A stretch of 64,000 nucleotides of DNA, from NCBI RefSeq assembly GCF_001651805.1, contig NZ_CP015839.1:3534001-3598000 (forward strand), read 5' to 3'. This stretch comes from Marinobacterium aestuarii. Lineage in GTDB: Bacteria > Pseudomonadota > Gammaproteobacteria > Pseudomonadales > Balneatricaceae. Within the stretch, counting starts at the first letter, position 1, and every line of letters starts with the position of its first letter. The notes under the pieces were generated by a model, which saw nothing but the letters and a program-made list of their open reading frames with translations, was not told where the DNA came from and did not search any database. This document shows positions 1 through 8,448 of the stretch, piece after piece. The position numbers and the translations under genes are program-made.

Positions 1-239
1 AACACCGACAGACTGAAGAAGCGGCAATGGGCAAAATCAGCGAAGCTGGCAGCCTTCAGATCAAGGCACCAGCCCAGCAACGGTGGATCAAGAGAGATTG
101 AAACCAGGCTGTTGATCGTCATGCCCCTGGGCTGTTTATCAAGACCCGTGGCCGTTACCACCGATACGCCGGTTGGATAGGTGCTCAGCGTCTTGCGTAG
201 ATCGCTGCTATCAATAGGCCTTTTTATTATTCTGCACAT
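1..239 (-). CDS. flavin reductase-like FMN-binding protein, N-terminal part (cut by window edge)
   Basis: The gene starts at an ATG read leftwards from 239 and runs off the window edge, so only about 79 residues are seen. The visible part contains TYPTGVSVVTATG, then RGMTINSLVSISLDPPLL and LGWCLDLKAASF. That pattern (a T-G-V-x-V-V-T strand, a G-M-T-x-N-S segment, then S-L-x-P-P-L) is the FMN-binding core of the flavin reductase family (HpaC/ActVB type), which supplies reduced flavin to partner monooxygenases or binds flavin itself. It is divergent from the HxlR regulator at 419, with inverted repeats between them, so regulation by that neighbour is likely. The partner enzyme, if any, lies outside the window. 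Family assignment is good; substrate unknown. Confidence 0.75.
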   Translation of the reverse strand, partial: MCRIIKRPIDSSDLRKTLSTYPTGVSVVTATGLDKQPRGMTINSLVSISLDPPLLGWCLDLKAASFADFAHCRFFSLSV

Positions 240-330
240 GATGGCGCCTCCGGTTTACTCTGTAACTTGCATGCTGTTCAGGTTAATCCACCGGGGCTTT
301 TTATAATGCTTCAAAAACAGCAGGAACCAG

Positions 331-361
331 CTACAGTTTTTGTAGCAACTAACTACTGTAG
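331..361. promoter_or_regulatory. inverted repeats, candidate HxlR operator
   Basis: Two adjacent dyads lie here: CTACA-N5-TGTAG (331-345) and CTACTGTAG (353-361). They sit 58 bp before the HxlR start and about 90 bp before the divergent flavin-reductase start. HxlR/MarR-type regulators bind such short dyads as dimers. The dyads are seen; that this regulator binds them is inferred. Confidence 0.45.
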
Positions 362-418
362 ATAAAGCTGACTACCGGAAAACCTGACCTGCCAGGCTGT
401 CTAAACAAGGGGTACACC

Positions 419-1114
419 GTGAGCTATTACCAATTTTGCCCCATTGCCAAAGCCATGGAAGTGCTGGGCGAACGCTGGACTCTGCTGCTGGTAAGGGAAC
501 TGCTGATGGGCTCGACCCGGTTCAACGCCTTTCAGCGCGGACTCTGTCAAATGTCACCGAGCCTGCTGACCAAGCGCCTGGGAAGCCTTGAGGAAGCCGG
601 ACTTATAGTGCGCAAACGCATTCCAGGTCAGCGGGGATTCGAGTATTTTCCGACCGAGGCCTGCAGGGACCTGATGCCCGTCATCGAACAGATCGGTCAC
701 TGGGGCATGCGCTGGGCGCGCAATCAGCTCATCGAAGAGGATTATGACCTCGAACTGCTGATGATCTATCTGCAACGCAGCATCTGTCCAGACCGGCTGA
801 TCGGCAATGAAACCGTTATTCGCTTCAACTTCAAAGACGTCAAGGAGTACCCCAGCTGGTGGATAGTCGTGAAGGGAGCGGATGTCGATGTCTGTGTGCA
901 TGATCCCGGCAAAGAGGTGGATGTGTATTTCAACGTCGGCCTGAAAACCATGTGCCAGTTGTGGATGGGCGACATCAGCTACAAAAGGGCTATTTCCGAG
1001 GGACGGCTGCAACTGGTGGGGCATTCCGAGCTGACCAAGCATGTCGAGCACTGGCTCAAACCAAGCATTTTCGCCGGCATCCCGGACGCCCGGGAGATCA
1101 TGGAACCCGCCTGA
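419..1114 (+). CDS. HxlR-family transcriptional regulator with C-terminal extension
   Basis: A 231-residue protein read from a GTG start. Residues 1-100 form the HxlR-type winged helix: CPIAKAMEVLGERWTLLLVREL, then RFNAFQRGL, MSPSLLTKRL and LEEAGLIVR. This fold binds DNA as a dimer and usually senses redox state or a small molecule, often through the N-terminal Cys present here (C7). Typical members are 100-120 residues; the extra 120 residues contain a beta-rich segment (DVYFNVGLKTMCQLWMG) that resembles the sterol-carrier (SCP2)-like tail seen in long HxlR proteins, a possible ligand pocket. It is divergent from a flavin-reductase-like gene and probably controls it through the dyads at 331-361. 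Ligand unknown. Confidence 0.85.
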   Translation: MSYYQFCPIAKAMEVLGERWTLLLVRELLMGSTRFNAFQRGLCQMSPSLLTKRLGSLEEAGLIVRKRIPGQRGFEYFPTEACRDLMPVIEQIGHWGMRWARNQLIEEDYDLELLMIYLQRSICPDRLIGNETVIRFNFKDVKEYPSWWIVVKGADVDVCVHDPGKEVDVYFNVGLKTMCQLWMGDISYKRAISEGRLQLVGHSELTKHVEHWLKPSIFAGIPDAREIMEPA

Positions 1115-1205
1115 GAAACGGGGAGCGGACGGATGCTTGTCGGGCCTGTATTGATCTGCGGCGCATAATGACGACCCCCGGTATCATCCAATTCCCCGGC
1201 GACGC

Positions 1206-4061
1206 CTATTCCGAACTCCCGTGTTGATCCACGAAGTCCCACAGGGCCAATGGGTCTAGCGGGCGGCTGTAGTAATAACCCTGGATGTGGTGACAGCCGT
1301 GCTTGAGCAGAAAGTCGAGCTGCTCGCTGGTTTCCACACCTTCGGCCAGCACCCCAATGCCCAGACTGCGGCACATCACGATAATCGCCTTGACGATCGC
1401 CTCGTCATCCCTGTCCTTGCCTATGTCGCGTACAAAGCTCTGATCTATTTTCAGGGTGTTGATGGGCAAGCGTTTAAGGTAACTCAGTGAGGAGTAACCG
1501 GTGCCGAAATCATCCATCGACAGGCTGATACCCCGCTCGCGCAATTGAATCAGCTTGCTGATGGTCAGCTCCGGCTGGCGAATCACGAAGCTTTCAGTGA
1601 TTTCCAGATCAAGCAGGGTCGGCGGCAAACCTGAATGCGCCAGCGCAGCGTCTACCTCCTGCAACAGACCCTCGTGGGCTATTTGCGGACCGGCAAGATT
1701 CACCCCCAGGCGAATCGGAATCATGCCCTCACCTTGCCACTGCGCCATTTGCCGACAGGCCTCGTTCAACACCCAGCGCCCCAGCGGCACAATCAGCCCC
1801 ATTTCCTCGGCCAGCGGAATAAAGCGCCCGGGGGACACAGCACCAAACTCGGGATGCTGCCAGCGCACCAGCGCCTCCATGCCACAGACAAGGCCACTGA
1901 GGGCATCCACCTTGGGTTGATACTGCAGGGTAAAATCGCCCCTATCCGTTGCCCGACGCAACTCGTTGCCCAGCGCAAAGCGCTCTACCCGCACACTGCC
2001 CTGTGCCGCGTGGTACACACGGTAGCGCCCCGAGCCCTGTTCCTTGGCCTCGATCATTGCCAGGTCTGCACTTTTAACCAGGTCGGTGGCGTCCTGGCCA
2101 TGCTCCGGGAACAGGCTGATACCAATGCTGAGAGTGCTGTAAATTTCGTAGCCTCCCAGATGAAACGGCTCGACAAAAGCACCAATCAGGCGCTGGGCCA
2201 AACAACTGGCCGCCGACGCTATGTCCCGTTCGCACTCCAGCATGAGTACAAACTCATCCGCTCCCAGGCGTGCCAGATGATGCTCTTCAACAGTGATTTC
2301 GCCGATACGCAGCGCCACCGCCTCGAGCAGCTGATCGCCAACATGGTGCCCAAGGCTGTCATTAACGCCTTTGAAATCGTCAATATCGCAACAGAGCATG
2401 GCCAGCTCCCGACCGGATTGCGCCGCACTTTTCAACCGCTGTACCAGCGCTTCGAAAAACAGCTGGCGGTTGGGCAGTCGGGTCAGCGGATCATGGTTGG
2501 CAAGCCAGTAGAGGCGGCTTTCAGCGTGGCGCCGCTCGGTCATGTCCAGCCCGATGGAGAGAATATAGGCATCGCGATCGCCTGCGTCGCGCAGCCGCGA
2601 ATGCTGCCACGAGAGGTGCAGCTCGCGCCCATCGTCGGCGACAAAGCGCGTATCCAGCTGCAACCGCGGATTGCGGCCCTCATAAAGCGACTGCAACTGC
2701 GCCTGTGCATCCTCGCCTTCTGCCAGCAGCCCGATATCCTCGAAGCGATAACCGGGCTGCAACGGCAGGGCAAGCCCCAGCAGACGACTGCCATGCTGGT
2801 TCATGGACTGAATAACCCCGGCGCGGCTTTGCGTCAGAATCACGGCCTCCGCTGTATCAAACAGACTGGTGACAAAATCACGCTCACGCTGCAGTGCCGC
2901 GCTGCGCCGCTCCAGATGCAGGGTGTGGTCAGCCACGGCGTCCTCCAGCTCATCCAGCCGACTGGCAAGCTCACCGGCGCTGTCCGCCAGCACATCCAGC
3001 TCGTCACTAAAGGCTCTGGAACCAAGACCTGCCGGCAATTGCTGCAACTCCTGCTTGCGCAGGCCGCCGACCCTGGCCAGTTGTGGCAGCTGTTCGGCCA
3101 GGCGCCCAAGATAGCCCAGCGGGCGGCGCAACATCAGCGCCAGCAGTACCAGGACCAGCACAATGCCGCTCAGCGCGACGCTCATATCGAACAGGCGCCG
3201 GTTATGCATGGCCTCCAGCGGTGCCGTGATATCACTGATAATCAGCCAGTAGGCGCGACTGTCGGATATATCCTGAACCAGGGGTGACAACAACAGCTCC
3301 AGCTCGCGCCCATCCACCGTCAGCCTAAAGCTGGAGCCGGGGCTTTGCAGCCGCGCCGTCAGGTTCATATGACTGAGCATTGACTCATAGCGGTCACGGT
3401 TGGTAAGCGCCATCAGACGCGGCGCCAAGCCATCACCGCGCCCTGAGGGCATCAACAGCAAGCCGATATCCACGGTGCTCTGGCGATGGTACTCCAGCAC
3501 CACATCATGCATCAGGCTGCCCACCAGCAGGACCGCGGTCGTGCCACCCTCGAACATAACCGGAATGGCCAGGTAACGCAGACAGTTATTCTGACATGAA
3601 ATACTCTGTTGCGGCTGTTCAAGCTCAAGCACCCGCCGGACAATCTCCGGTTTGATAGCCAGTGACTCCCCCCAGGCCTGCTGCAATTGACCATCGGCGC
3701 TGTACAGCTGCACCAGATCCACCACCCCCAGCATCAGGATGTTCGTCGCTCGACTCTCCATGTCCTGGGCCTGTTGCGACCAGGGGTCATCGGTCGGTGC
3801 AGCCAGGGCGTCATTTCGCGGCAACAGCATAACCTGGGCTATATCCAGCAGACGCCTGTAACTCGTATCCACCGTGGCATTAAGCATGTCGACCTGCTGC
3901 TGACTGCGCGCACTGAGCTCGGCCGCCAGCTCCCGCTGCTGACGCGAATAGGACAGGGTTTGAGCCAGACCATAGACCAGGGACAACGTCATCAGCAGAA
4001 TCAGCATCAGTTTCCATTTAAGACTGATAAAGGTACTGCTTCTGCTCGCCCTGGTACTCAT
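1206..4061 (-). CDS. membrane-bound sensor GGDEF/EAL protein
   Basis: The start is the ATG at 4061, which has an AGGGGG ribosome-binding site in the 8-bp gap after the porin gene. An in-frame extension upstream lies inside that gene and is rejected. The 951-residue product has a transmembrane helix (about 13-35), a periplasmic sensor region to about 290, a second helix (293-312), HAMP and coiled coil, a PAS domain (395-510), GGDEF (515-680) and EAL (690-945). The GGDEF signature reads GADEF, so cyclase activity is doubtful. The EAL domain keeps MEALVRW, DDFGTGYSSL, KID and AEGVET, so c-di-GMP hydrolysis is the likelier output. It is the last gene of a three-gene operon with a porin and a small binding protein, whose ligand may feed the periplasmic sensor. 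Confidence 0.9.
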   Translation of the reverse strand: MSTRASRSSTFISLKWKLMLILLMTLSLVYGLAQTLSYSRQQRELAAELSARSQQQVDMLNATVDTSYRRLLDIAQVMLLPRNDALAAPTDDPWSQQAQDMESRATNILMLGVVDLVQLYSADGQLQQAWGESLAIKPEIVRRVLELEQPQQSISCQNNCLRYLAIPVMFEGGTTAVLLVGSLMHDVVLEYHRQSTVDIGLLLMPSGRGDGLAPRLMALTNRDRYESMLSHMNLTARLQSPGSSFRLTVDGRELELLLSPLVQDISDSRAYWLIISDITAPLEAMHNRRLFDMSVALSGIVLVLVLLALMLRRPLGYLGRLAEQLPQLARVGGLRKQELQQLPAGLGSRAFSDELDVLADSAGELASRLDELEDAVADHTLHLERRSAALQRERDFVTSLFDTAEAVILTQSRAGVIQSMNQHGSRLLGLALPLQPGYRFEDIGLLAEGEDAQAQLQSLYEGRNPRLQLDTRFVADDGRELHLSWQHSRLRDAGDRDAYILSIGLDMTERRHAESRLYWLANHDPLTRLPNRQLFFEALVQRLKSAAQSGRELAMLCCDIDDFKGVNDSLGHHVGDQLLEAVALRIGEITVEEHHLARLGADEFVLMLECERDIASAASCLAQRLIGAFVEPFHLGGYEIYSTLSIGISLFPEHGQDATDLVKSADLAMIEAKEQGSGRYRVYHAAQGSVRVERFALGNELRRATDRGDFTLQYQPKVDALSGLVCGMEALVRWQHPEFGAVSPGRFIPLAEEMGLIVPLGRWVLNEACRQMAQWQGEGMIPIRLGVNLAGPQIAHEGLLQEVDAALAHSGLPPTLLDLEITESFVIRQPELTISKLIQLRERGISLSMDDFGTGYSSLSYLKRLPINTLKIDQSFVRDIGKDRDDEAIVKAIIVMCRSLGIGVLAEGVETSEQLDFLLKHGCHHIQGYYYSRPLDPLALWDFVDQHGSSE

Positions 4062-4069
4062 GGCGCCCC

Positions 4070-5290
4070 CTAAAACCGGTAGGTGGCTTGGAGCGCAAAC
4101 AGATTCCAGCTGCGCTCCAGCTGCAGACGGTCCGGATTGTCCTGTACCGGCAGCCAGAGGGCACCCCGCACACGGTGCCATTCCGCCCGCAGCAGCCAGG
4201 CCGGCGACGGCTGCCAGCCAACCCCCAGGGTCAGGTCCCTGGCGTAGCGCACGGCGGGCAGCGAAGCGATGCCCAGATCAGCGAGTCGCGCCTGGTAATC
4301 CAGGCCGTCCCGGTCGTCACGATCAAGATAGGCTTCGCCATAGCGCAGGATAAGATCCCATTGCGAAGAAAAACGATATTGCGCCTGCAGGTAGTAGGCC
4401 TCCAGATCGACCTCGGGCTTAAGCGCCACAACCCCGCCGAGCTCGCCCCAGTCAATATGCTGCAGCATGTATTCGGCCGTAAACAGCCAGCGCTTATATC
4501 GCGCCTGCCCTGACAGCACGGCAATATCCACATGCAGCTGACCATCCCCCGGCAACATCACGGGCACCGGATCATCGAAAGCCTCGTAATCCAGATCAAA
4601 GCTCAGCAGCGAGACGCCGGCACGCCAACGCTCCTGCGGGTCGGACAGCATCAGGCGGCCAATCACAGCCAGGCCTGAGTCAAACTCGCCGGGCATATCC
4701 CCTCCAAGATAGGGATATTCGACCGCCACATCCGTCTTGGGGAGCCCCAGCATCAGATCCAGATCCAGATGGAGACCAGCCGCCATCCCCTGGCGATAGA
4801 AGCCTGCGCCATCAACGGACAGCGCCAGATCACGGGACATGTCGTAATAGATCTCTTGGGCCAGCAGAATGGAAGGCCGCGTAAAAGCCACATCCCGGGT
4901 GTCATTATAAAAGCCGTAGGGCACCTTGAGTCGCCCCAGACGCAGGCCGCTCTGGGTCTCGAGACTGTCCTGCAGACGCCAGTCCAGCAGCAGATAATCC
5001 ACTTGCGGTGAACCGTCATTGACGTTGCCGGCACGACGGGACATCAGCTGACCGGCCACCAGAAGATCAGACTTAGGTCGCCAGGACGCATTGACCGCTA
5101 GCTCACGAAAGTCGAAGCTGCCGTCTTCACTGTTGCCATAAATATTGTTGTGATCGGTGAGAAAGTAACCCTGGGTGACAAAGCCGTTCATGCGCAGGTT
5201 AGATGGCAACGCCGTGCCATCGGCTCGCACCGCCAAAGCCGCAAAGAGCATTGCGACTCCCATTAGACAAGCCAGGCTATTTGATTTCAA
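4070..5290 (-). CDS. porin-like outer-membrane beta-barrel protein
   Basis: I choose the TTG at 5290 as start: it has an AGGGGG Shine-Dalgarno nine bases upstream and gives a complete signal peptide (MKSNSLACLMGVAMLFAALA, cleaved after VRA), while the ATG at 5263 would lose the positive N-region. The 406-residue product is rich in alternating aromatic and polar strands (RLGRLKVPYGFYNDTRD, LILRYGEAYLDRDD) and ends in TYRF, the terminal aromatic expected of outer-membrane barrels. It resembles porins that occur beside phosphate-binding-like proteins and c-di-GMP proteins. It overlaps the upstream gene by 14 bp and lies 8 bp before the GGDEF/EAL gene, so the three are translationally coupled. 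Channel specificity unknown. Confidence 0.75.
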   Translation of the reverse strand: MKSNSLACLMGVAMLFAALAVRADGTALPSNLRMNGFVTQGYFLTDHNNIYGNSEDGSFDFRELAVNASWRPKSDLLVAGQLMSRRAGNVNDGSPQVDYLLLDWRLQDSLETQSGLRLGRLKVPYGFYNDTRDVAFTRPSILLAQEIYYDMSRDLALSVDGAGFYRQGMAAGLHLDLDLMLGLPKTDVAVEYPYLGGDMPGEFDSGLAVIGRLMLSDPQERWRAGVSLLSFDLDYEAFDDPVPVMLPGDGQLHVDIAVLSGQARYKRWLFTAEYMLQHIDWGELGGVVALKPEVDLEAYYLQAQYRFSSQWDLILRYGEAYLDRDDRDGLDYQARLADLGIASLPAVRYARDLTLGVGWQPSPAWLLRAEWHRVRGALWLPVQDNPDRLQLERSWNLFALQATYRF

Positions 5291-5705
5291 TGACGCGCAC
5301 CCCCTGAATATCGCCAACGGCAGACTCAAGGTAACCAATCCCGCCCTCGGTATGACTGACCCAATAAAGCATCTCTTCAGCGTTGCCGACGACTCTGGGT
5401 GCCTGCACGGCGCCTGAAAAAATATAGCGGTCCCAGATGCTGCGCAGCTGATAGGGAAACACACCCAGATCCTGCTTGACGAAGTCAACGTGGGCGGGAT
5501 GCTGATCCTCAAATACGATCAGCGAGACGGGCTGCCCCTGGGGCCAGTGACGGTTGCGCAGTGAGAAGAGAGAAAAAAGGTAGGCTGGGCTGAGGGAGTC
5601 GGTCTGAACCCCGGGATGGGCAATCACAACCTGGGACCACAGACTTTGTACCGGCAATACGCCAAGCACGAGTGTCAGCACCCCATAACGCAGAAAATAT
5701 CCCAC
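5277..5705 (-). CDS. small PstS-like periplasmic substrate-binding protein
   Basis: The start is the GTG at 5705, with AAGGG five bases upstream. The 142-residue product has a signal peptide (GVLTLVLGVLPVQSLWSQ) and a single-lobe version of the phosphate-binding (PBP-like) fold, with DRYIFSG, FPYQLRSIWD and HTEGGIGYLES, the last being the typical G-x-I-G-Y loop. Full PstS proteins have about 320 residues; short ones like this occur as accessory sensors next to porins and GGDEF/EAL proteins. It is first in the operon; a TATACT at 5748-5753 may be its -10 element. Role as a ligand sensor for the downstream membrane GGDEF/EAL protein is inference. Confidence 0.7.
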   Translation of the reverse strand: MGYFLRYGVLTLVLGVLPVQSLWSQVVIAHPGVQTDSLSPAYLFSLFSLRNRHWPQGQPVSLIVFEDQHPAHVDFVKQDLGVFPYQLRSIWDRYIFSGAVQAPRVVGNAEEMLYWVSHTEGGIGYLESAVGDIQGVRVIEIK

Positions 5706-5799
5706 AATCCCTTGCTACCCCCTGATATTCCTGTCAATCCGATGAATAGTATAGGAAAGAATAAGCCTGAGGTAAGTCAAAAGCAGGAGCTGGTCGAAA

Positions 5800-5875
5800 T
5801 GGCGTCCCATAGGGGGTTCGAACCCCTGTTACCGCCGTGAAAGGGCGGTGTCCTGGACCACTAGACGAATGGGAC
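5800..5875 (-). tRNA. tRNA-Glu(TTC), copy 1
   Basis: A 76-nt tRNA with encoded CCA. The anticodon loop CCTTTCACG carries TTC, the T-loop is GGTTCGAACC, and the acceptor stem pairs GTCCCAT with ATGGGAC. It is the last gene of a Glu-Gly-Glu-Gly-Glu cluster transcribed leftwards. Confidence 0.98.
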
Positions 5876-5898
5876 TGACTGAATCCCCGGACGAGGAT

Positions 5899-5974
<76 letters not shown>

Positions 5975-6008
5975 TTATTCTTCTTCCAACCGAGCGGCTG
6001 TCAGAAAG

Positions 6009-6084
6009 TGGCGTCCCATAGGGGGTTCGAACCCCTGTTACCGCCGTGAAAGGGCGGTGTCCTGGACCACTAGACGAATGGGAC
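6009..6084 (-). tRNA. tRNA-Glu(TTC), copy 2
   Basis: A 76-nt tRNA identical by eye to copy 1. The spacer before it, 6085-6125, contains the small hairpins CCTCTTGCGAGG and CCTCTTTCGAGG, which recur almost unchanged in the second cluster. Confidence 0.98.
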
Positions 6085-6125
6085 TGATAAAACTCCTCTT
6101 GCGAGGAATGTCCTCTTTCGAGGAT

Positions 6126-6201
<76 letters not shown>

Positions 6202-6251
6202 TGAACGCTTGCGCGCTTGCCGTATTTCCGCAGGCTGTGCCTGGCATGAAA

Positions 6252-6327
6252 TGGCGTCCCATAGGGGGTTCGAACCCCTGTTACCGCCGTGAAAGGGCGG
6301 TGTCCTGGACCACTAGACGAATGGGAC
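6252..6327 (-). tRNA. tRNA-Glu(TTC), copy 3
   Basis: The first, promoter-proximal gene of the first cluster: 76 nt with encoded CCA and the same sequence as the other tRNA-Glu copies. Its promoter is at 6358-6386. Confidence 0.98.
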
Positions 6328-6357
6328 GCTGCGGCCTCTTCACCAGAAGAGGCGCGT

Positions 6358-6386
6358 ATTCTATGCCCAGGATCAGGAGCTGTAAA
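6358..6386 (-). promoter_or_regulatory. sigma-70 promoter of tRNA cluster 1
   Basis: Read leftwards, -35 TTTACA (6386-6381) and -10 TAGAAT (6363-6358) are separated by 17 bp and followed by a GC-rich discriminator (ACGCGCC), the usual form of a stringently controlled tRNA promoter. It lies about 30 bp before copy 3. Confidence 0.75.
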
Positions 6387-6401
6387 GCCCCTCAAGGAAT
6401 T

Positions 6402-8069
6402 TTATTGGCGCGCTACGCCGAACCCGGCTTCGCTTCGCGGCGGCAGCTTCCCGTGCCAGCCCACCACACAGTTGCGCCCAGCGTCCTTGGCCGCATAGAG
6501 CGCCTGGTCAGCGCATTCAATAAACTGATCGGCGTGCAGCAGTTCAAAATCTTCACTGCAGGCGATACCGGCACTTAGCGTGCAAGCGAAGGTTTCACCT
6601 TCATGCTCGAACTCAAGCGCCGCGAAGGCTTCGCGCAGCCAGTTGCATTGGCGTTCCGCCCCCTCTTCCTGACAACTGGGCAAAATGGCAAAAAACTCCT
6701 CGCCGCCGTAACGCCCGACCTTGTCCGTGCCCCGCAAACGGGTTTTCAGCAAATGCGCCAGAGCCCGAATCACGGTATCGCCCCGGGCATGGCCATAGGT
6801 ATCGTTCACCTGTTTGAAGTGATCGATATCCAGCATGACCACACTGAAGCAGCTTTCCTCCCGTGTCGCGCGCAGGCACTCGGCAGCAAGCGCTTCCTTG
6901 ATATGCACATGATTCAACAGCCCGGTCAGACCATCGCAGGCGCGCAGGTTGGCAAGACGACGCATACGCTCTGCCCGCACTCGAACGACCGACACCAGAT
7001 ACTGCTCGGAGATGGGCTTGGTAATGAAATCGTCCCCGCCCCGATTCAGCGCGTGCAACTGCCGCTCCCGGTTAATTTCCGCCGACAAATAAATGATCGG
7101 CAAGCCGGTCCATTCGTCGTAGTAGCGCAGCGCCGCGGCCAGCTCGACACCGCTATAGCCCGGCATGTGGATATCGAGCAACAACAGGTCCGGCCGAAAA
7201 TCCTCCAGCCGACGCAGCAGGTGGGTCGGGTCAGGCTCGATCTCTGCCCGCATTCCCGCATTGAGAAGCGCCTGCTGATAACTGAGCGACAACATCTCGT
7301 CATCGTCCACAATCAGAATGCGATAGGGTATTTCCGTATGATCCCCCACCAGCGAATCGACCTTTTCAACCAGTTGCATCACATTCAGTGGCCGCACGAA
7401 AAATGCCGCCGCGCCCAATCTTGCCGCTTCAAGTCGGGACTCAAAGTCATCCTGCTGTGAAATGAACACCAAGGGCACACCGGCAAGAGACAGGCGTTGC
7501 AAAAGCGACTCTGGAAGCGTTACCCGCTCGGCATCCAGTATCAGCACACCCTGCGTGGGCTCGGGAAACACCAGCGCATCTTCCGCCGCCTGGAGCCCAT
7601 CCAGTGGTTTAACTGCAAAACCGTACTGACGCAGTGAGCGCAATAAATTCTGCTCACGGGTAACCGCGCCCATCAGCAGCCAGATCGTTGGCATAACGCC
7701 CTGGGACGGGGTCTCGAGCGTGCTGACCGGCGCGGCCAGATGCTCAGTCGAATTGAGCCAGCGCTCGCCCAGTGCCAGAACGTCCCGCACCAGCGCCTGA
7801 CGGGCGTCTCCCTCAAGCAACTGACCGCCACGGATTGCCTGCTCCAGCCGGCTGGCTTCAAGCCCCAGCGCCTCCTGCCCGAAAATGCCAGCGGAGCCCG
7901 CAATACGGTGCAGCCCCTGCTTCAGAGCATCAAAACGCTCAGTATCCAGACGCCCCTTCCCCCAGGCCAGCGCCAGTTCGCCGAGGTAGGCAACGGTCGC
8001 CGGCAGGCGCTCCAGATAGCGCTGACGCTGCAACTTTAACGTTTCTACTGCACGGTCTTTAGCCGTCAT
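6402..8069 (-). CDS. Hpt-REC-REC-GGDEF response regulator (diguanylate cyclase)
   Basis: A 555-residue cytoplasmic protein. Residues 15-110 resemble an Hpt domain (HRIAGSAGIFG, with the phosphorylatable His). A degenerate receiver follows (130-245), then a complete receiver (250-370: LIVDDDE, LLLLDIHMPG, TKPI) and a GGDEF domain (385-545) with the intact active-site motif YGGEEF and an RGTD I-site five residues upstream. It should therefore be an active, product-inhibited diguanylate cyclase controlled by phosphorylation. It is the last gene of the six-gene operon, and its ATG overlaps the CheY-like gene by 11 bp. The likely phosphodonors are the two sensor kinases upstream. Domain order is seen; the relay route is inferred. 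Confidence 0.92.
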   Translation of the reverse strand: MTAKDRAVETLKLQRQRYLERLPATVAYLGELALAWGKGRLDTERFDALKQGLHRIAGSAGIFGQEALGLEASRLEQAIRGGQLLEGDARQALVRDVLALGERWLNSTEHLAAPVSTLETPSQGVMPTIWLLMGAVTREQNLLRSLRQYGFAVKPLDGLQAAEDALVFPEPTQGVLILDAERVTLPESLLQRLSLAGVPLVFISQQDDFESRLEAARLGAAAFFVRPLNVMQLVEKVDSLVGDHTEIPYRILIVDDDEMLSLSYQQALLNAGMRAEIEPDPTHLLRRLEDFRPDLLLLDIHMPGYSGVELAAALRYYDEWTGLPIIYLSAEINRERQLHALNRGGDDFITKPISEQYLVSVVRVRAERMRRLANLRACDGLTGLLNHVHIKEALAAECLRATREESCFSVVMLDIDHFKQVNDTYGHARGDTVIRALAHLLKTRLRGTDKVGRYGGEEFFAILPSCQEEGAERQCNWLREAFAALEFEHEGETFACTLSAGIACSEDFELLHADQFIECADQALYAAKDAGRNCVVGWHGKLPPRSEAGFGVARQ

Positions 8070-8448
8070 TCAAGCCACCCCAGATGGACTTCAACTGATC
8101 AGCCAGGCTCATGGGATCAAAAGGCTTGCTCAATACATCCACAGCACCGAGAGACCGGTAGTGTTCGACTTCCGAGGGCTGCACCTTGGCCGTCATAAAC
8201 AGCACTGGCGTTTGCGCCAACGCGGGTATCTGGCGCAGCCCCGCCAGCGTCATAGGGCCATCCAGCCCCGGCATCATGACATCAAGCAAAATAAGCTGGG
8301 GCGCAAACGCCTCTGCCTCGGCCAGCGCCTGATCGCCGGATGAGCACACCTTCACATTGAGTCCACCGACCATTTCGAGCGCCACCTGGGCGACGACCCG
8401 GATATCCTCGTCATCCTCGACATAGAGCACGCGATCCAATTCCGTCAT
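8059..8448 (-). CDS. CheY-like single-domain response regulator
   Basis: A 129-residue stand-alone receiver. All key positions are present: the acidic pair in LYVEDDEDI, the phosphoacceptor Asp in LILLDVMMPG, the Thr in MTAKV and the Lys in SKPFDP. It has no output domain, so it should act by protein contact or as a phosphate shuttle between the hybrid kinases and the Hpt proteins of the operon. Its coding sequence begins just inside the proximal copy of the 138-bp tandem duplication, and it overlaps the GGDEF gene downstream. Confidence 0.93.
   Translation of the reverse strand: MTELDRVLYVEDDEDIRVVAQVALEMVGGLNVKVCSSGDQALAEAEAFAPQLILLDVMMPGLDGPMTLAGLRQIPALAQTPVLFMTAKVQPSEVEHYRSLGAVDVLSKPFDPMSLADQLKSIWGGLNDG

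Noticed and set aside
1635..3287. 550-codon open frame on the plus strand
   Set aside because: It is antisense to the GGDEF/EAL gene, whose motifs are unmistakable; its translation is low-complexity Gln/Arg/His-rich and has no family motif.
4070..5512. ATG at 5512 as the porin start
   Set aside because: The first 74 residues would be out-of-frame translation of the small binding-protein gene; the TTG at 5290 has a ribosome-binding site and gives a proper signal peptide.
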